DNA from: JBHGBM01 sp041946965
GTDB lineage: Bacteria; Acidobacteriota; Terriglobia; Bryobacterales; Bryobacteraceae
Length of the DNA: 47,395 bases
Direction: 5' to 3'
Assembly: GCA_041946965.1 (NCBI GenBank)
Contig: JBHGBM010000082.1
Location: forward strand, 1 to 47,395
Position 1 is the first letter of the stretch, and every line of letters starts with the position of its first letter. Below, piece after piece: positions 8,140-16,347 of the stretch. Both the position numbers and the translations under genes were made by a program. Below the pieces are notes generated by a model. It was not told the DNA's origin. It saw only the letters and a list, made by a program, of their open reading frames with translations, and made no database searches.

Positions 8140-8155
8140 TGGCACGTTACGTGCA
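8140..8155 (+). promoter_or_regulatory. Sigma-54 (-24/-12) promoter of the PilZ gene
   Basis: TGGCAC-GTTAC-GTGCA matches the consensus TGGCAC-N5-TTGCA at every defined base except the first T of the -12 box. The invariant GG (8141-8142) and GC (8153-8154) are separated by exactly 10 nt. Transcription would start near 8166, about 44 nt before the PilZ start codon. A sigma-54 activator gene lies just upstream on the opposite strand, an arrangement often seen for local control. Confidence 0.7.
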
Positions 8156-8209
8156 ACGACCGGTTGTTCCGGGCAGATTGCTCTTGATTCAAGGAAGCTG
8201 GGAAAAGCT

Positions 8210-8632
8210 ATGTACGAGACCCGCTCGATCAATTCCGGATTCCAAGCAGTCGGCGGGACCGAACGGCGAGGTAAGCACCGTTTCCGCATCGAACTCGGCG
8301 TGCAGTGCCGGGTGCTGGATCGGCGGGACGTGGTGGAAGGGGGTTTCGGCCGGACTGTCGATATCTCCTCAAGCGGCGTGCTTATCAGGGTAGCAGCGCG
8401 GCTGAGCCCGGGTGAACGCATTGCGTTGACCCTCAGATGGCCTGCACTGATCAACGAGATTTGTCCTGTGAATCTGGTCATCGAGGGCTCCGTCGTTCGC
8501 AACACGGAGTGCGATACTGCCGTCGCGATCGACCGCTATGAGTTCCGGACACGGGGCGTCATGGAGATTTCAGCCACTGCCGCCAATTGCCTCGGACCGG
8601 CGGCAGGGCTTGCCGGGCATGGAATGCGATGA
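8210..8632 (+). CDS. PilZ-domain protein (c-di-GMP receptor)
   Basis: A 140-residue protein that is essentially one PilZ domain. The c-di-GMP binding motifs are intact: the RRxxxR-type loop (ERRGKHRFRI, about 19-28) and DxSxxG (VDISSSGVLI, about 53-62). The rest fits the PilZ barrel (SPGERIALTLRWP, LVIEGSVVRN). ATG 8210 was chosen because homology begins just after it and the sigma-54 promoter ends about 44 nt before it; the ribosome-binding site is weak (AAGGAAG about 10 nt upstream). The longer open frame to 7685 is not protein-like. Single PilZ proteins adjust motility, exopolysaccharide or other outputs to c-di-GMP. The output here is unknown. Confidence 0.85.
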   Translation: MYETRSINSGFQAVGGTERRGKHRFRIELGVQCRVLDRRDVVEGGFGRTVDISSSGVLIRVAARLSPGERIALTLRWPALINEICPVNLVIEGSVVRNTECDTAVAIDRYEFRTRGVMEISATAANCLGPAAGLAGHGMR

Positions 8633-8811
8633 GGCTGTCGAAACCCGCGGGACGCTCGATGGGTCCATTGCCTGAACTAGGCGAAGACCGGCGTCGTCCG
8701 CAATCTCGAGCGCGCGTTGGCGGGGCGCGCTCGGACATCCGATTCGGAACTCTGCGCCCCCAGTCCGGCCGGTCTTTCCCGCGCGGCACGCTGCTTTTCA
8801 CCAAGGGGCAG

Positions 8812-9193
8812 AACATCGTGCGGACCGAGCACAGATAGATGCCCTCGTCCAGCATGAACTCGGCCTGTTCGAGGCGGCGGCTCAGACGGGCATTCTCTTT
8901 CCGCAGGCGCTGGCTTTCCTCTGCCAGCGGATTGGCGGTAGACTTGCGCCCGCGCTTCCTGGGAGCCAGGGCATCCAGTTCACCTTGCTCCTTCTGGCGG
9001 CGCCAGGTGGTCAGATGGGACGAATACAACCCCTCGCGGCGCAGCAGGCCCCGATGGCGCCGTTGTCGCGGCAGGCCTCGGCTTGCGCCACTATCGGGCG
9101 CTTGTACTCGGCAGTGAACTGGCGGCGCTTGGGCTTGTCCGGAACCTCCGGGCCGGGGATCGCGGCCGGCGGCGGGGGAGGTGCTTCAGTCAT
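8812..9193 (-). pseudogene. Decayed IS3-family orfA/orfB remnant
   Basis: Read on the minus strand from ATG 9193, the sequence begins MTEAPPPPPAAIPG, then PKRRQFTAEYKR, closely matching the OrfA at the window start. A 1-nt deletion near 9047-9052 shifts the frame inside the helix-turn-helix. OrfA similarity resumes as HLTTWRR...RLEQAE and then jumps directly into OrfB sequence (LDEGIYLCSVRTM, matching LDEGTYLCSLRTM at about 80-92 of the intact OrfB). This implies an internal deletion of about 0.3 kb. Similarity stops near 8812. The remnant diverges in sequence from the intact copy, so it is an older, dead relative in inverted orientation. Confidence 0.85.
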
Positions 9194-9429
9194 TTTGGCA
9201 CAGAGGACTCCAACGCCGGTCATTCCGATTTGATGCCGATCCGGCCGGAGCGAAGCGACGCGAGGATCTCTCCGTGTGAAGCAGTGATCGGCATCAGTCA
9301 AGTGTGCCTGCCGTAAACTCGGTCCGGGGCCGGGGGTAACGGTTGCGAGGCCCGTGCCTCCCCGATTCGCACCCCATGATCGAGGCGGAACTCACGCACG
9401 GGCTGGGTCAGGTGAGTGTGGACCAGCGC

Positions 9430-10803
9430 TTACCGCAGCCACCTGTCGATCGCCGCCGCCGCGCGCCGCCCCTCGTGAATCGCCCACACCACCAGCGACT
9501 GCCCGCGCCGCATATCTCCCGCCGCAAACACCCCCGGCACCGACGTGGTGCAATCGTCGTAAAACTCCGCCCCCAGCCGCTCCAGCAGCCCCGCCTTTAC
9601 CGGCCCCGTGAAGCCCATCGCCAGCAGCACCAGGTCCGCCTCCAGGGTGAACTCCGAGCCCGCTACCGGCTCGAACTTCGGCCCAGGCCCCACCCTCACT
9701 GCGTGCAGCCGCTCGACACAGCCGTTGCCGCTGAAAGCGGTGGTTGCGATACCCCACTCCCGCACCCCGCCTTCCTCGTGCGCGCTCTCCGTCCGCAGTT
9801 GCAGCGGCCACAGCGGCCACGGGGTAAGCGGCGAACGCTGCTCCGGAGGCTTCGGCAACAGCTCGAACTGATGCACCGAAAGCGCCCCCTGCCGGTGCGC
9901 CGTCCCCAGGCAGTCCGCCCCTGTGTCGCCGCCGCCGATGATAATCACGCGCTTGCCCGCCGCCAGGATCTCGTCCGAAGGCGCCAGCCGGTCGCCCTCG
10001 CACCGCCGGTTCTGCTGCGGCAGGTACTCCATGGCGAAGTGCACGCCCTTCAGCTCGCGCCCCGGCACGCGCAGATCGCGCGGCTGCTCGGCGCCGCCCG
10101 CCAGCAGCAGCGCGTCGTACTCCCCGCGCACATAATCGACGGAGACGTTCTGCCCCACGTGGGCGTTCACGACGAACTCCACGCCTTCGGCCCGCATCTG
10201 GTCCAGCCGCCGGTCCAGCACCTGCTTCTCGAGCTTGAAATGGGGAATCCCGTAGCGCAGCAAGCCGCCGATGCGGTCCGCCTTTTCGAACACCGTGACC
10301 GCGTGCCCCGCGCGCCGCAACTGCTGCGCCGCGGCCAGCCCCGCCGGGCCCGAGCCGACCACCGCCACGCGCTTGCCCGTCTCCGTTTCGGGGGGTTCGG
10401 GAACGATCCATCCCTCTTCCCAGCCGCGCTCCACAATGGTCTTCTCGATCTGCTTGATCGTCACCGGAGGCTCGTTGATGCCCAGCACGCACGCCGCCTC
10501 GCACGGGGCGGGGCATACGCGCCCCGTGATCTCCGGGAAGTTGTTGGTCGAGTGCAGCACCCGCAGCGCCTCACGCCAGCGGCCCTTGTACGCCAGGTCG
10601 TTCCACTCCGGAATGATGTTGTTCACCGGGCAGCCGTTGTGGCAGAACGGGACGCCGCAGTCCATGCAGCGCGCCGCCTGCGTGCGCAGCCGTTCCTCGG
10701 GGAACTCGCGGTAGATCTCGAACCAGTCCTTCACCCGTTCCGCCGGCGGCCGCCGCTGGGGTGTTTCCCGCGTGTATTCCATGAACCCCGTCGGCTTACC
10801 CAT
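9430..10803 (-). CDS. gltD: Glutamate synthase (NADPH) small subunit
   Basis: The protein has 457 residues, close to the family norm of about 470. It takes electrons from NADPH through FAD and Fe-S clusters and passes them to GltB for reductive synthesis of glutamate from glutamine and 2-oxoglutarate. The N-terminal cluster cysteines are CMDCGVPFCHNGCP and CPAPCEAAC. The FAD fold is VVGSGPAGLAAAQQL and the NADPH fold is IIIGGGDTGADCLG. The C-terminal FAD motif is GVFAAGDMRRGQSLVVWAI. Its ATG lies inside the end of gltB (8-nt overlap), so the subunits are translationally coupled. Confidence 0.97.
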   Translation of the reverse strand: MGKPTGFMEYTRETPQRRPPAERVKDWFEIYREFPEERLRTQAARCMDCGVPFCHNGCPVNNIIPEWNDLAYKGRWREALRVLHSTNNFPEITGRVCPAPCEAACVLGINEPPVTIKQIEKTIVERGWEEGWIVPEPPETETGKRVAVVGSGPAGLAAAQQLRRAGHAVTVFEKADRIGGLLRYGIPHFKLEKQVLDRRLDQMRAEGVEFVVNAHVGQNVSVDYVRGEYDALLLAGGAEQPRDLRVPGRELKGVHFAMEYLPQQNRRCEGDRLAPSDEILAAGKRVIIIGGGDTGADCLGTAHRQGALSVHQFELLPKPPEQRSPLTPWPLWPLQLRTESAHEEGGVREWGIATTAFSGNGCVERLHAVRVGPGPKFEPVAGSEFTLEADLVLLAMGFTGPVKAGLLERLGAEFYDDCTTSVPGVFAAGDMRRGQSLVVWAIHEGRRAAAAIDRWLR

Positions 10804-13800
10804 GCAGCGCCTGCCCCGAACCGGTTTGCGGTTGCACCGGCACGAACACCCGCGGCGTGCGGTCGATGCCCAGCACGCGCTTGTACTCGTGCGGGAAGAC
10901 CTTCACGAAACGGCCGCTCGCCGCCTCCCAGTTCTCGAGGATCCACCGGCCCCGCGGGCTCCCGGTGGTCTCCGTGTGCCGTGCAATCAGCCCGTGCACC
11001 AGTTCCAGGTCGCGCGCCTCCAGCGGATCCAGGTCCACGCCCGCCGGATTGCAGCGCTTCAAAGCGAAATCGCCGCGCTCGTCATACACGTACGCGATGC
11101 CGCCGCTCATGCCCGCGGCGAAGTTGCGCCCGCACTTTCCGAGCACCACCACCAGCCCCTTGGTCATGTACTCGCAGCCGTGGTCGCCGAGGCCCTCCAC
11201 CACCGCCGTCGCCCCGGAATTACGCACCGCGAACCGCTCCCCCGCCATCCCGTTGAAGAAGGCCTCGCCGCCCGTGGCGCCGTAGAGCGCCACGTTGCCG
11301 ATCAGGATATTTTCCTGCGGCTGAAACGTGGAACCACGCGGCGGATACACGATCAGTCTGCCGCCGGACAGCCCCTTCCCCACGTAATCGTTGGCGTCGC
11401 CCTCCAGTTCCAGCGTCACGCCCTTCGCCAGAAACGCGCCGAAGCTCTGCCCCGCCGAACCCTCGAACCGGCAGCGAATGGTATCGTCCGGCAAGCCCGC
11501 CGAGCCGTATCGCCGCGCCACCTCCCCGCTCAGCATTGCCCCCACCGTGCGGTGCACGTTCTTGATCTCGAAACGCATCTGGACCGGAGCGTGGCTCTCC
11601 AGCGCCTCCCGGGCCTGCTGGATCAACTGGTAGTCGAGCGCCTGGTTCAGTCCGTGATCCTGCGGCATCACGCAACGCCGCGCCACGCGCCCGGGCACCT
11701 GCGGCTTGTATAGGATCGCCGAGAAGTCCAGACCCTTGGCCTTCCAGTGCTCCACCGCCTGCCGCACGTCGAGCATATCCACGCGCCCGATCATCTCGTC
11801 CATCGAGCGGAAGCCCATCTCCGCCATCAGCTCCCGCACCTGCTCCGCCAGGAAGAAGAAGAATCGGATCACGTGCTCCGGCTGCCCCTGAAATTTCTTC
11901 CGCAGCGCCGGGTCCTGCGTGGCGATCCCCACCGGGCACGTGTTCAGGTGGCACTTACGCATCATCACGCAGCCCATGGCCACCAGCGGCGCCGTCGCAA
12001 AGCCGAACTCCTCGGCGCCCAGCAGCGCGGCAATCACCACGTCGCGCCCGGTTTGCAGCTTGCCGTCGGTCTGCACGCGGATGCGTCCGCGCAGGTCGTT
12101 CATCACCAGCACCTGCTGCGTCTCCGCCAGCCCGAGTTCCCAGGGGATGCCCGCGTGCTTGATGGAACTCAGCGGCGAGGCGCCCGTGCCGCCCGAATCG
12201 CCCGAGATCAGCACCACGTCCGCATGCGCCTTCGCCACGCCCGCCGCCACCGTGCCCACTCCGACTTCGGCCACCAGCTTCACCGAAATGCGCGCCTCCG
12301 GGTTCACGTTCTTCAGGTCGTAGATGAGCTGCGCCAGGTCCTCGATCGAATAGATGTCGTGGTGCGGCGGCGGTGAAATCAGCCCCACCCCCGGAATGGC
12401 GTGCCGCACCCGCGCAATGACCTCGTCCACCTTGTGGCCCGGCAACTGCCCGCCCTCGCCCGGCTTGGCTCCCTGCGCCATCTTGATCTGAAGCTCGTCG
12501 GCGTTCACCAGATAGTTCGTCGTCACGCCGAACCGCCCGGAGGCCACCTGCTTCACCGAGCTGCGCCGGTCGTCGGCGAAACGATCCTCGTCCTCGCCCC
12601 CCTCGCCGGTGTTGGAGCGCCCGCCGATCCGGTTCATCGCCCGCGCCAGCGTCTCGTGCGCCTCCTTGCTGATGGACCCGAACGACATGGCTCCCGTGGC
12701 GAACCGCTTCACGATCTCGCTTGCCGGCTCCACCTCGTCGAGCGGCACGGGATGCTCCGCCTTCCGCGGCTCCATCAGCCCCCGCAAGGTGCAAAGCTGC
12801 CGGCTCTGATCGTCGATCAGCCGCGCGTACTCCTTGAATGTCTCGTAGCTCTCCTCGCGCACCGAGCGCTGCATCTTGCTGATGGTCGCCGGGTTCAGCA
12901 GGTGATACTCCCCGTCCGCGCGCCAGGCATAGTTGCCGCCCGCCGGCAGTTCCAGGTCCGACCCGGTGACGCGCCGGAAGGCGTGCTGGTGCTTCAATGC
13001 CGCCTCGCGCGCGATCACGTCCAGGCCGATGCCGCCGATGCGCGACGCCGTACCCGCGAAATACTTCTCCACCAGCTCCTTGCTCAACCCTATGGCCTCG
13101 AACACCTGCGCGCCGCGATAGCTTTGCAGCGTGGAAATGCCCATCTTCGAAAAGGTCTTAAGCAGCCCCTTGTTGATGGCCTTGGTGTAGTTCGCCAGCG
13201 CCTTCTCGAACGTAATGCCGTCGTTCAGCACGCCGCGCACGCACATGTCTTGCAGCGTCTCGATGGCCAGGTACGGGTTCACCGCGCTCGCGCCGTAGCC
13301 GATCAGCAGCGCGAAGTGCATCACCTCGCGCGGTTCGCCGGATTCGATGATCAGAGCGCATTGCGTGCGCGTCTCCTCGCGCACCAGGTGGTTGTGCACC
13401 GCTGTCAGCGCCAGCAGGCTGGGGATCGGCACGTAGTCCTCGTCCGTGCCGCGGTCGGAAAGTATCAGCAGGGTGTAGCCCGATTTGATGGCCAGCGACG
13501 CCCGCCGGCACAGCCCCTGCAAGGCGCGCTCCAGCCCCCGCTTCCCGTCATCGGCGCGGAAAAACGTGGGCAGCGTGGTCGCCAGAAAATCGCCCTGCGA
13601 GACGCGGCGCAGCTTCTCCAGGTCGAAATTGGTCAGGATGGGGCCGGTCAGCTTCAGGGTGTGGCAGTGCTGCGGCGTTTCGTCCAGGATGTTGCGCTCC
13701 GTGCCGATGTAGCTGATCAGCGACATCACCATCTCTTCCCGTATGGGGTCGATGGGCGGGTTGGTCACCTGCGCGAAGAGTTGCTTGAAGTAGTTGAACA

Positions 13801-15358
13801 GCGGCTGCGGGCGGTCCGAGAGGCACGCCAGCGGCGTATCGGTTCCCATCGACCCGACCGGCTCCTGCCCCGTGCGCGCCATCGGCGCGAGGATGAACTT
13901 CAGGTCCTCGTCCGTGTAGCCGAACGCGCGCTGCCGGCACAGGATGGTCTCGTGGTCCGTGCCGTGCTGCCGCGGCGGGGCGGGGAGATGCTCCAGCTTG
14001 ATCTGGTTCTCTTCAATCCACTGCTGGTAGGGCTGCCGGCTGTAGAGCCGCTGTTTGGCTTCCTTGTCCGGGATGATGCGCCCTTCCTCGGTATCCACCA
14101 GAAACATCTTGCCCGGTTGCAGCCGGCCCTTCATGCGAATCAACTCCGGCGGAACGGGCAACACTCCCGTTTCCGACGCCATGATGACCAGGTCGTCCCT
14201 CGTTACCAGGTAGCGCGCCGGGCGCAGGCCGTTGCGGTCGAGCGTCGCGCCGATCACCCGGCCGTCGGTGAACGCGATCGCCGCCGGGCCGTCCCACGGC
14301 TCCATCAGCGAGGCGTGATATTCGTAAAACGCGCGCTTTTCCGGCTTCATGTGCGGGTTGCTGGCCCACGCCTCCGGAATCAGCATCGCCATGGCGTGCG
14401 GCAGCGAACGCCCCGATTGCACCAGCAGTTCCACCGCGTTGTCGAACGCAGCCGAATCGCTGCCGCCCGGCGCAATCACCGGGAAGACCTTCTTCAGGTC
14501 GTCGCCGAACAGCGGCGAGGCCAGCACGGACTGCCGCGCGTGCATCCAGTTCACGTTGCCTCGCAGCGTGTTGATCTCGCCGTTGTGCGCCACGTAGCGG
14601 AAAGGGTGCGCGAGCTGCCAGCTCGGAAACGTGTTGGTGGAAAACCGCTGGTGCACCAGGCACAACGCGGTGGCCACTTCGGGGTCGGAAAGCTCGGGAT
14701 AGAACCGCGCGATCTGCGGCGCCAGCAGCAGCCCTTTGTAGACGATGGTCCGCGTGGAAAGCGAGGGGATGTAGAAGTCGCCCCGGTTCGCCATCCCGGA
14801 TGCCGCCGCCTCGGCCTCGGCGCGTTTCCGCACCACGTACAGCTTGCGCTCCAGCGTTTCCCGGTCCATGCCCGGACGCCCGCCGATGAAAATCTGCTGG
14901 ATGTACGGCTGCGAAGCGCGCGCCACGCGGCCGATGGCGCTGCCGTCGATCGGCGTGTCGCGCCACCCCAGCACCGTGAGCCCTTCCTCGCGCACGATGT
15001 GCTCGATAATCCCCTCGGAGTGCAGCCGCTGCTGCCGTTCCACCGGCAGGAACGTCATCCCGACCCCGTACTCGCCTTCCGACGGCAGCCGTATCCCCAG
15101 CCGCGCGCATTCCCGTGTGAAAAAGGCGTGCGGGATCTGGATCAGCACGCCCGCGCCGTCGCCGGTCTCCGAGTCGCAGCCGCAAGCCCCGCGGTGCGTC
15201 AGGTTCTCCAGAATCTGTATGCCCCGCGTGAGGATTTCGTGCGACTTCCGGCCCTTGATGCTGGCTACGAACCCTATGCCGCAGGCATCGTGTTCATTGG
15301 CAGGATCGTAGAGTCCTTGGGGTGCGGGTAGACCACTGCTACAGTTGGCGTCATCCAT
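10796..15358 (-). CDS. gltB: Glutamate synthase (NADPH) large subunit
   Basis: About 1520 residues from ATG 15358. The frame stays open to 15550, but that extension is not GltB-like and crosses the promoter region. A short propeptide precedes the catalytic N-terminal Cys (C26, HDACGIGFVAS), nucleophile of the class-II glutaminase. The central domain and the FMN/synthase domain (GGRSNTGEGGEDEDR, SPPPHHDIYSIEDLAQLI) follow. The 3Fe-4S cysteines are in CVMMRKCHLNTCPVG and a C-terminal GXGXG beta-helix closes the protein (DYVGKGLSGGRLIVYPP). A GGAG lies about 10 nt before the start. It is transcribed away from a LysR gene, with gltD downstream. Confidence 0.97.
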   Translation of the reverse strand: MDDANCSSGLPAPQGLYDPANEHDACGIGFVASIKGRKSHEILTRGIQILENLTHRGACGCDSETGDGAGVLIQIPHAFFTRECARLGIRLPSEGEYGVGMTFLPVERQQRLHSEGIIEHIVREEGLTVLGWRDTPIDGSAIGRVARASQPYIQQIFIGGRPGMDRETLERKLYVVRKRAEAEAAASGMANRGDFYIPSLSTRTIVYKGLLLAPQIARFYPELSDPEVATALCLVHQRFSTNTFPSWQLAHPFRYVAHNGEINTLRGNVNWMHARQSVLASPLFGDDLKKVFPVIAPGGSDSAAFDNAVELLVQSGRSLPHAMAMLIPEAWASNPHMKPEKRAFYEYHASLMEPWDGPAAIAFTDGRVIGATLDRNGLRPARYLVTRDDLVIMASETGVLPVPPELIRMKGRLQPGKMFLVDTEEGRIIPDKEAKQRLYSRQPYQQWIEENQIKLEHLPAPPRQHGTDHETILCRQRAFGYTDEDLKFILAPMARTGQEPVGSMGTDTPLACLSDRPQPLFNYFKQLFAQVTNPPIDPIREEMVMSLISYIGTERNILDETPQHCHTLKLTGPILTNFDLEKLRRVSQGDFLATTLPTFFRADDGKRGLERALQGLCRRASLAIKSGYTLLILSDRGTDEDYVPIPSLLALTAVHNHLVREETRTQCALIIESGEPREVMHFALLIGYGASAVNPYLAIETLQDMCVRGVLNDGITFEKALANYTKAINKGLLKTFSKMGISTLQSYRGAQVFEAIGLSKELVEKYFAGTASRIGGIGLDVIAREAALKHQHAFRRVTGSDLELPAGGNYAWRADGEYHLLNPATISKMQRSVREESYETFKEYARLIDDQSRQLCTLRGLMEPRKAEHPVPLDEVEPASEIVKRFATGAMSFGSISKEAHETLARAMNRIGGRSNTGEGGEDEDRFADDRRSSVKQVASGRFGVTTNYLVNADELQIKMAQGAKPGEGGQLPGHKVDEVIARVRHAIPGVGLISPPPHHDIYSIEDLAQLIYDLKNVNPEARISVKLVAEVGVGTVAAGVAKAHADVVLISGDSGGTGASPLSSIKHAGIPWELGLAETQQVLVMNDLRGRIRVQTDGKLQTGRDVVIAALLGAEEFGFATAPLVAMGCVMMRKCHLNTCPVGIATQDPALRKKFQGQPEHVIRFFFFLAEQVRELMAEMGFRSMDEMIGRVDMLDVRQAVEHWKAKGLDFSAILYKPQVPGRVARRCVMPQDHGLNQALDYQLIQQAREALESHAPVQMRFEIKNVHRTVGAMLSGEVARRYGSAGLPDDTIRCRFEGSAGQSFGAFLAKGVTLELEGDANDYVGKGLSGGRLIVYPPRGSTFQPQENILIGNVALYGATGGEAFFNGMAGERFAVRNSGATAVVEGLGDHGCEYMTKGLVVVLGKCGRNFAAGMSGGIAYVYDERGDFALKRCNPAGVDLDPLEARDLELVHGLIARHTETTGSPRGRWILENWEAASGRFVKVFPHEYKRVLGIDRTPRVFVPVQPQTGSGQALHG

Positions 15359-15386
15359 TTCAGGGAACTCCGGCGAATATGGGTTC

Positions 15387-15415
15387 AGTGTATCAGCTTC
15401 CGTAATATTAGACAA
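15387..15415 (-). promoter_or_regulatory. gltB promoter (sigma-70 type)
   Basis: On the minus strand, TTGTCT (15415-15410) and TACACT (15392-15387) are separated by 17 nt, each matching 4 of 6 consensus bases. Transcription would start about 20-25 nt before the gltB ATG. The surrounding DNA is unusually AT-rich for this window. The -35 box lies inside an inverted repeat that may be the regulator's operator. Confidence 0.5.
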
Positions 15416-15430
15416 TAGAATTTTGTTAAT
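15407..15430. promoter_or_regulatory. Candidate LysR operator between gltB and its divergent regulator
   Basis: Half-sites ATTAGACAA and TTGTTAAT form an imperfect inverted repeat around TAGAATT, in the AT-rich 115-nt space between gltB and the LysR gene. It overlaps the predicted gltB -35 box. LysR-family activators such as Bacillus GltC bind dyads at that place. The assignment rests on symmetry and position only. Confidence 0.4.
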
Positions 15431-15473
15431 GGTACTAAATAAGAAAAACTTATGGTATTCTGAGCTTGTGACA

Positions 15474-16346
15474 ATGACGGAGTTGCGCCTTTTCAAGGAG
15501 ATCGCGCAAACCCGAAGCATGACCCGTGCGGCGGCGCATTGCGGTATCACTCAATCGGCGGCGAGCCAGCACGTACGTGAGGTGGAACACCGCTTTGGGG
15601 TGGTGCTATTGGATCGCACCGTGCGGCCGGTAGCCCTCACGCCGGCCGGCAGACTCTACGCCGAATTCTGCCGCGACGTCCTGCGGCGCGAAGAGAATTT
15701 CCGGCTGGAGCTGGAGAAGACCAAGCAGGCCGTGGAAGCCTCCGTCCGGGTGGCGTCCATCTACTCGATCGGAATCTCGGAGATGACGCGCGTGAAGGCG
15801 GAGTTCGCCGCGCGCTACCCCAACGCAAACCTGCACGTTGAGTACATGCGCCCGGACAAGATCTACGAGGCGGTGCTCGCCGATGAGGCGGACCTGGGGC
15901 TGGTCAGCTATCCGGCCGCAAGCCGCGAACTGATCGCCATCCCCTGGCGCAACGAAATCATGGCGGTCGCCGCGCCGCCCGGCCATCCCCTGGCGGCGCG
16001 GACCGAGTTGGACGCCCCGGACCTCGCCGGGCAGGACTTTGTGGGCTTTGACGAAGACCTCACCATCCGCCACGAACTGGACCGCTTCCTTCGCGAGCAC
16101 GGAGTTGCGGTGAACACCACCATGCACTTCGACAACATCCAGATGATCAAGGAAGCCGTAGCGCTCGGTTCCGGGGTTAGCATCCTGCCGGTCCTCACCA
16201 TGCGCGCCGAAATCGAGCAGGGCCGCCTGGCCGCCATCCCGCTTCGCGCGCCCGGCCTGGTGCGCCCCGTGGGGGTCATCCACCGCCGCCGCCGCAAGCT
16301 CAACCGCGCGGCGCAGTCGCTGCTCAACCTGCTGCTGGAACCGTAA
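15474..16346 (+). CDS. LysR-family regulator, probably of gltBD (GltC-like)
   Basis: A 290-residue protein. The winged helix-turn-helix is residues 1-60 (TRSMTRAAAHCGITQSAASQHVREVEHRFG). The substrate-binding domain runs from about 88 to 290 (VRVASIYSIGISEM, GSGVSILPVL). ATG 15474 starts the protein at the normal LysR position; GTG 15468 is possible. The gene is divergent from gltB with 115 nt between start codons, the same layout as gltC/gltAB in Bacillus, where the regulator responds to 2-oxoglutarate and glutamate. That role here is inferred from position. It converges with the foldase gene, leaving one base between the stops. Confidence 0.88.
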   Translation: MTELRLFKEIAQTRSMTRAAAHCGITQSAASQHVREVEHRFGVVLLDRTVRPVALTPAGRLYAEFCRDVLRREENFRLELEKTKQAVEASVRVASIYSIGISEMTRVKAEFAARYPNANLHVEYMRPDKIYEAVLADEADLGLVSYPAASRELIAIPWRNEIMAVAAPPGHPLAARTELDAPDLAGQDFVGFDEDLTIRHELDRFLREHGVAVNTTMHFDNIQMIKEAVALGSGVSILPVLTMRAEIEQGRLAAIPLRAPGLVRPVGVIHRRRRKLNRAAQSLLNLLLEP

Positions 16347-16347
16347 C

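Larger units (their letters stand above)
7366..8209. other. Gene-poor 0.84-kb intergenic region
   Basis: The region lies between the NtrC-like gene and the PilZ gene, which are transcribed away from each other. Apart from a possible small membrane-protein ORF (7619-7783, minus) and the sigma-54 promoter at 8140-8155, the other open frames show Arg/Pro/Ser-rich translations typical of non-coding GC-rich DNA. No RNA gene, clear terminator or repeat was recognised. Enhancer sites for a sigma-54 activator would be expected about 80-200 nt before 8140 but could not be identified by eye. Confidence 0.5.

Noticed and set aside
12401..15331. 976-codon open frame on the plus strand
   Set aside because: It is antisense to gltB, His/Arg/Leu-rich and without family motifs; it results from GC-rich codon use in gltB.
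15359..15550. 64-codon N-terminal extension of gltB
   Set aside because: It runs through the promoter/operator space and is unlike GltB; ATG 15358 gives the standard short propeptide.
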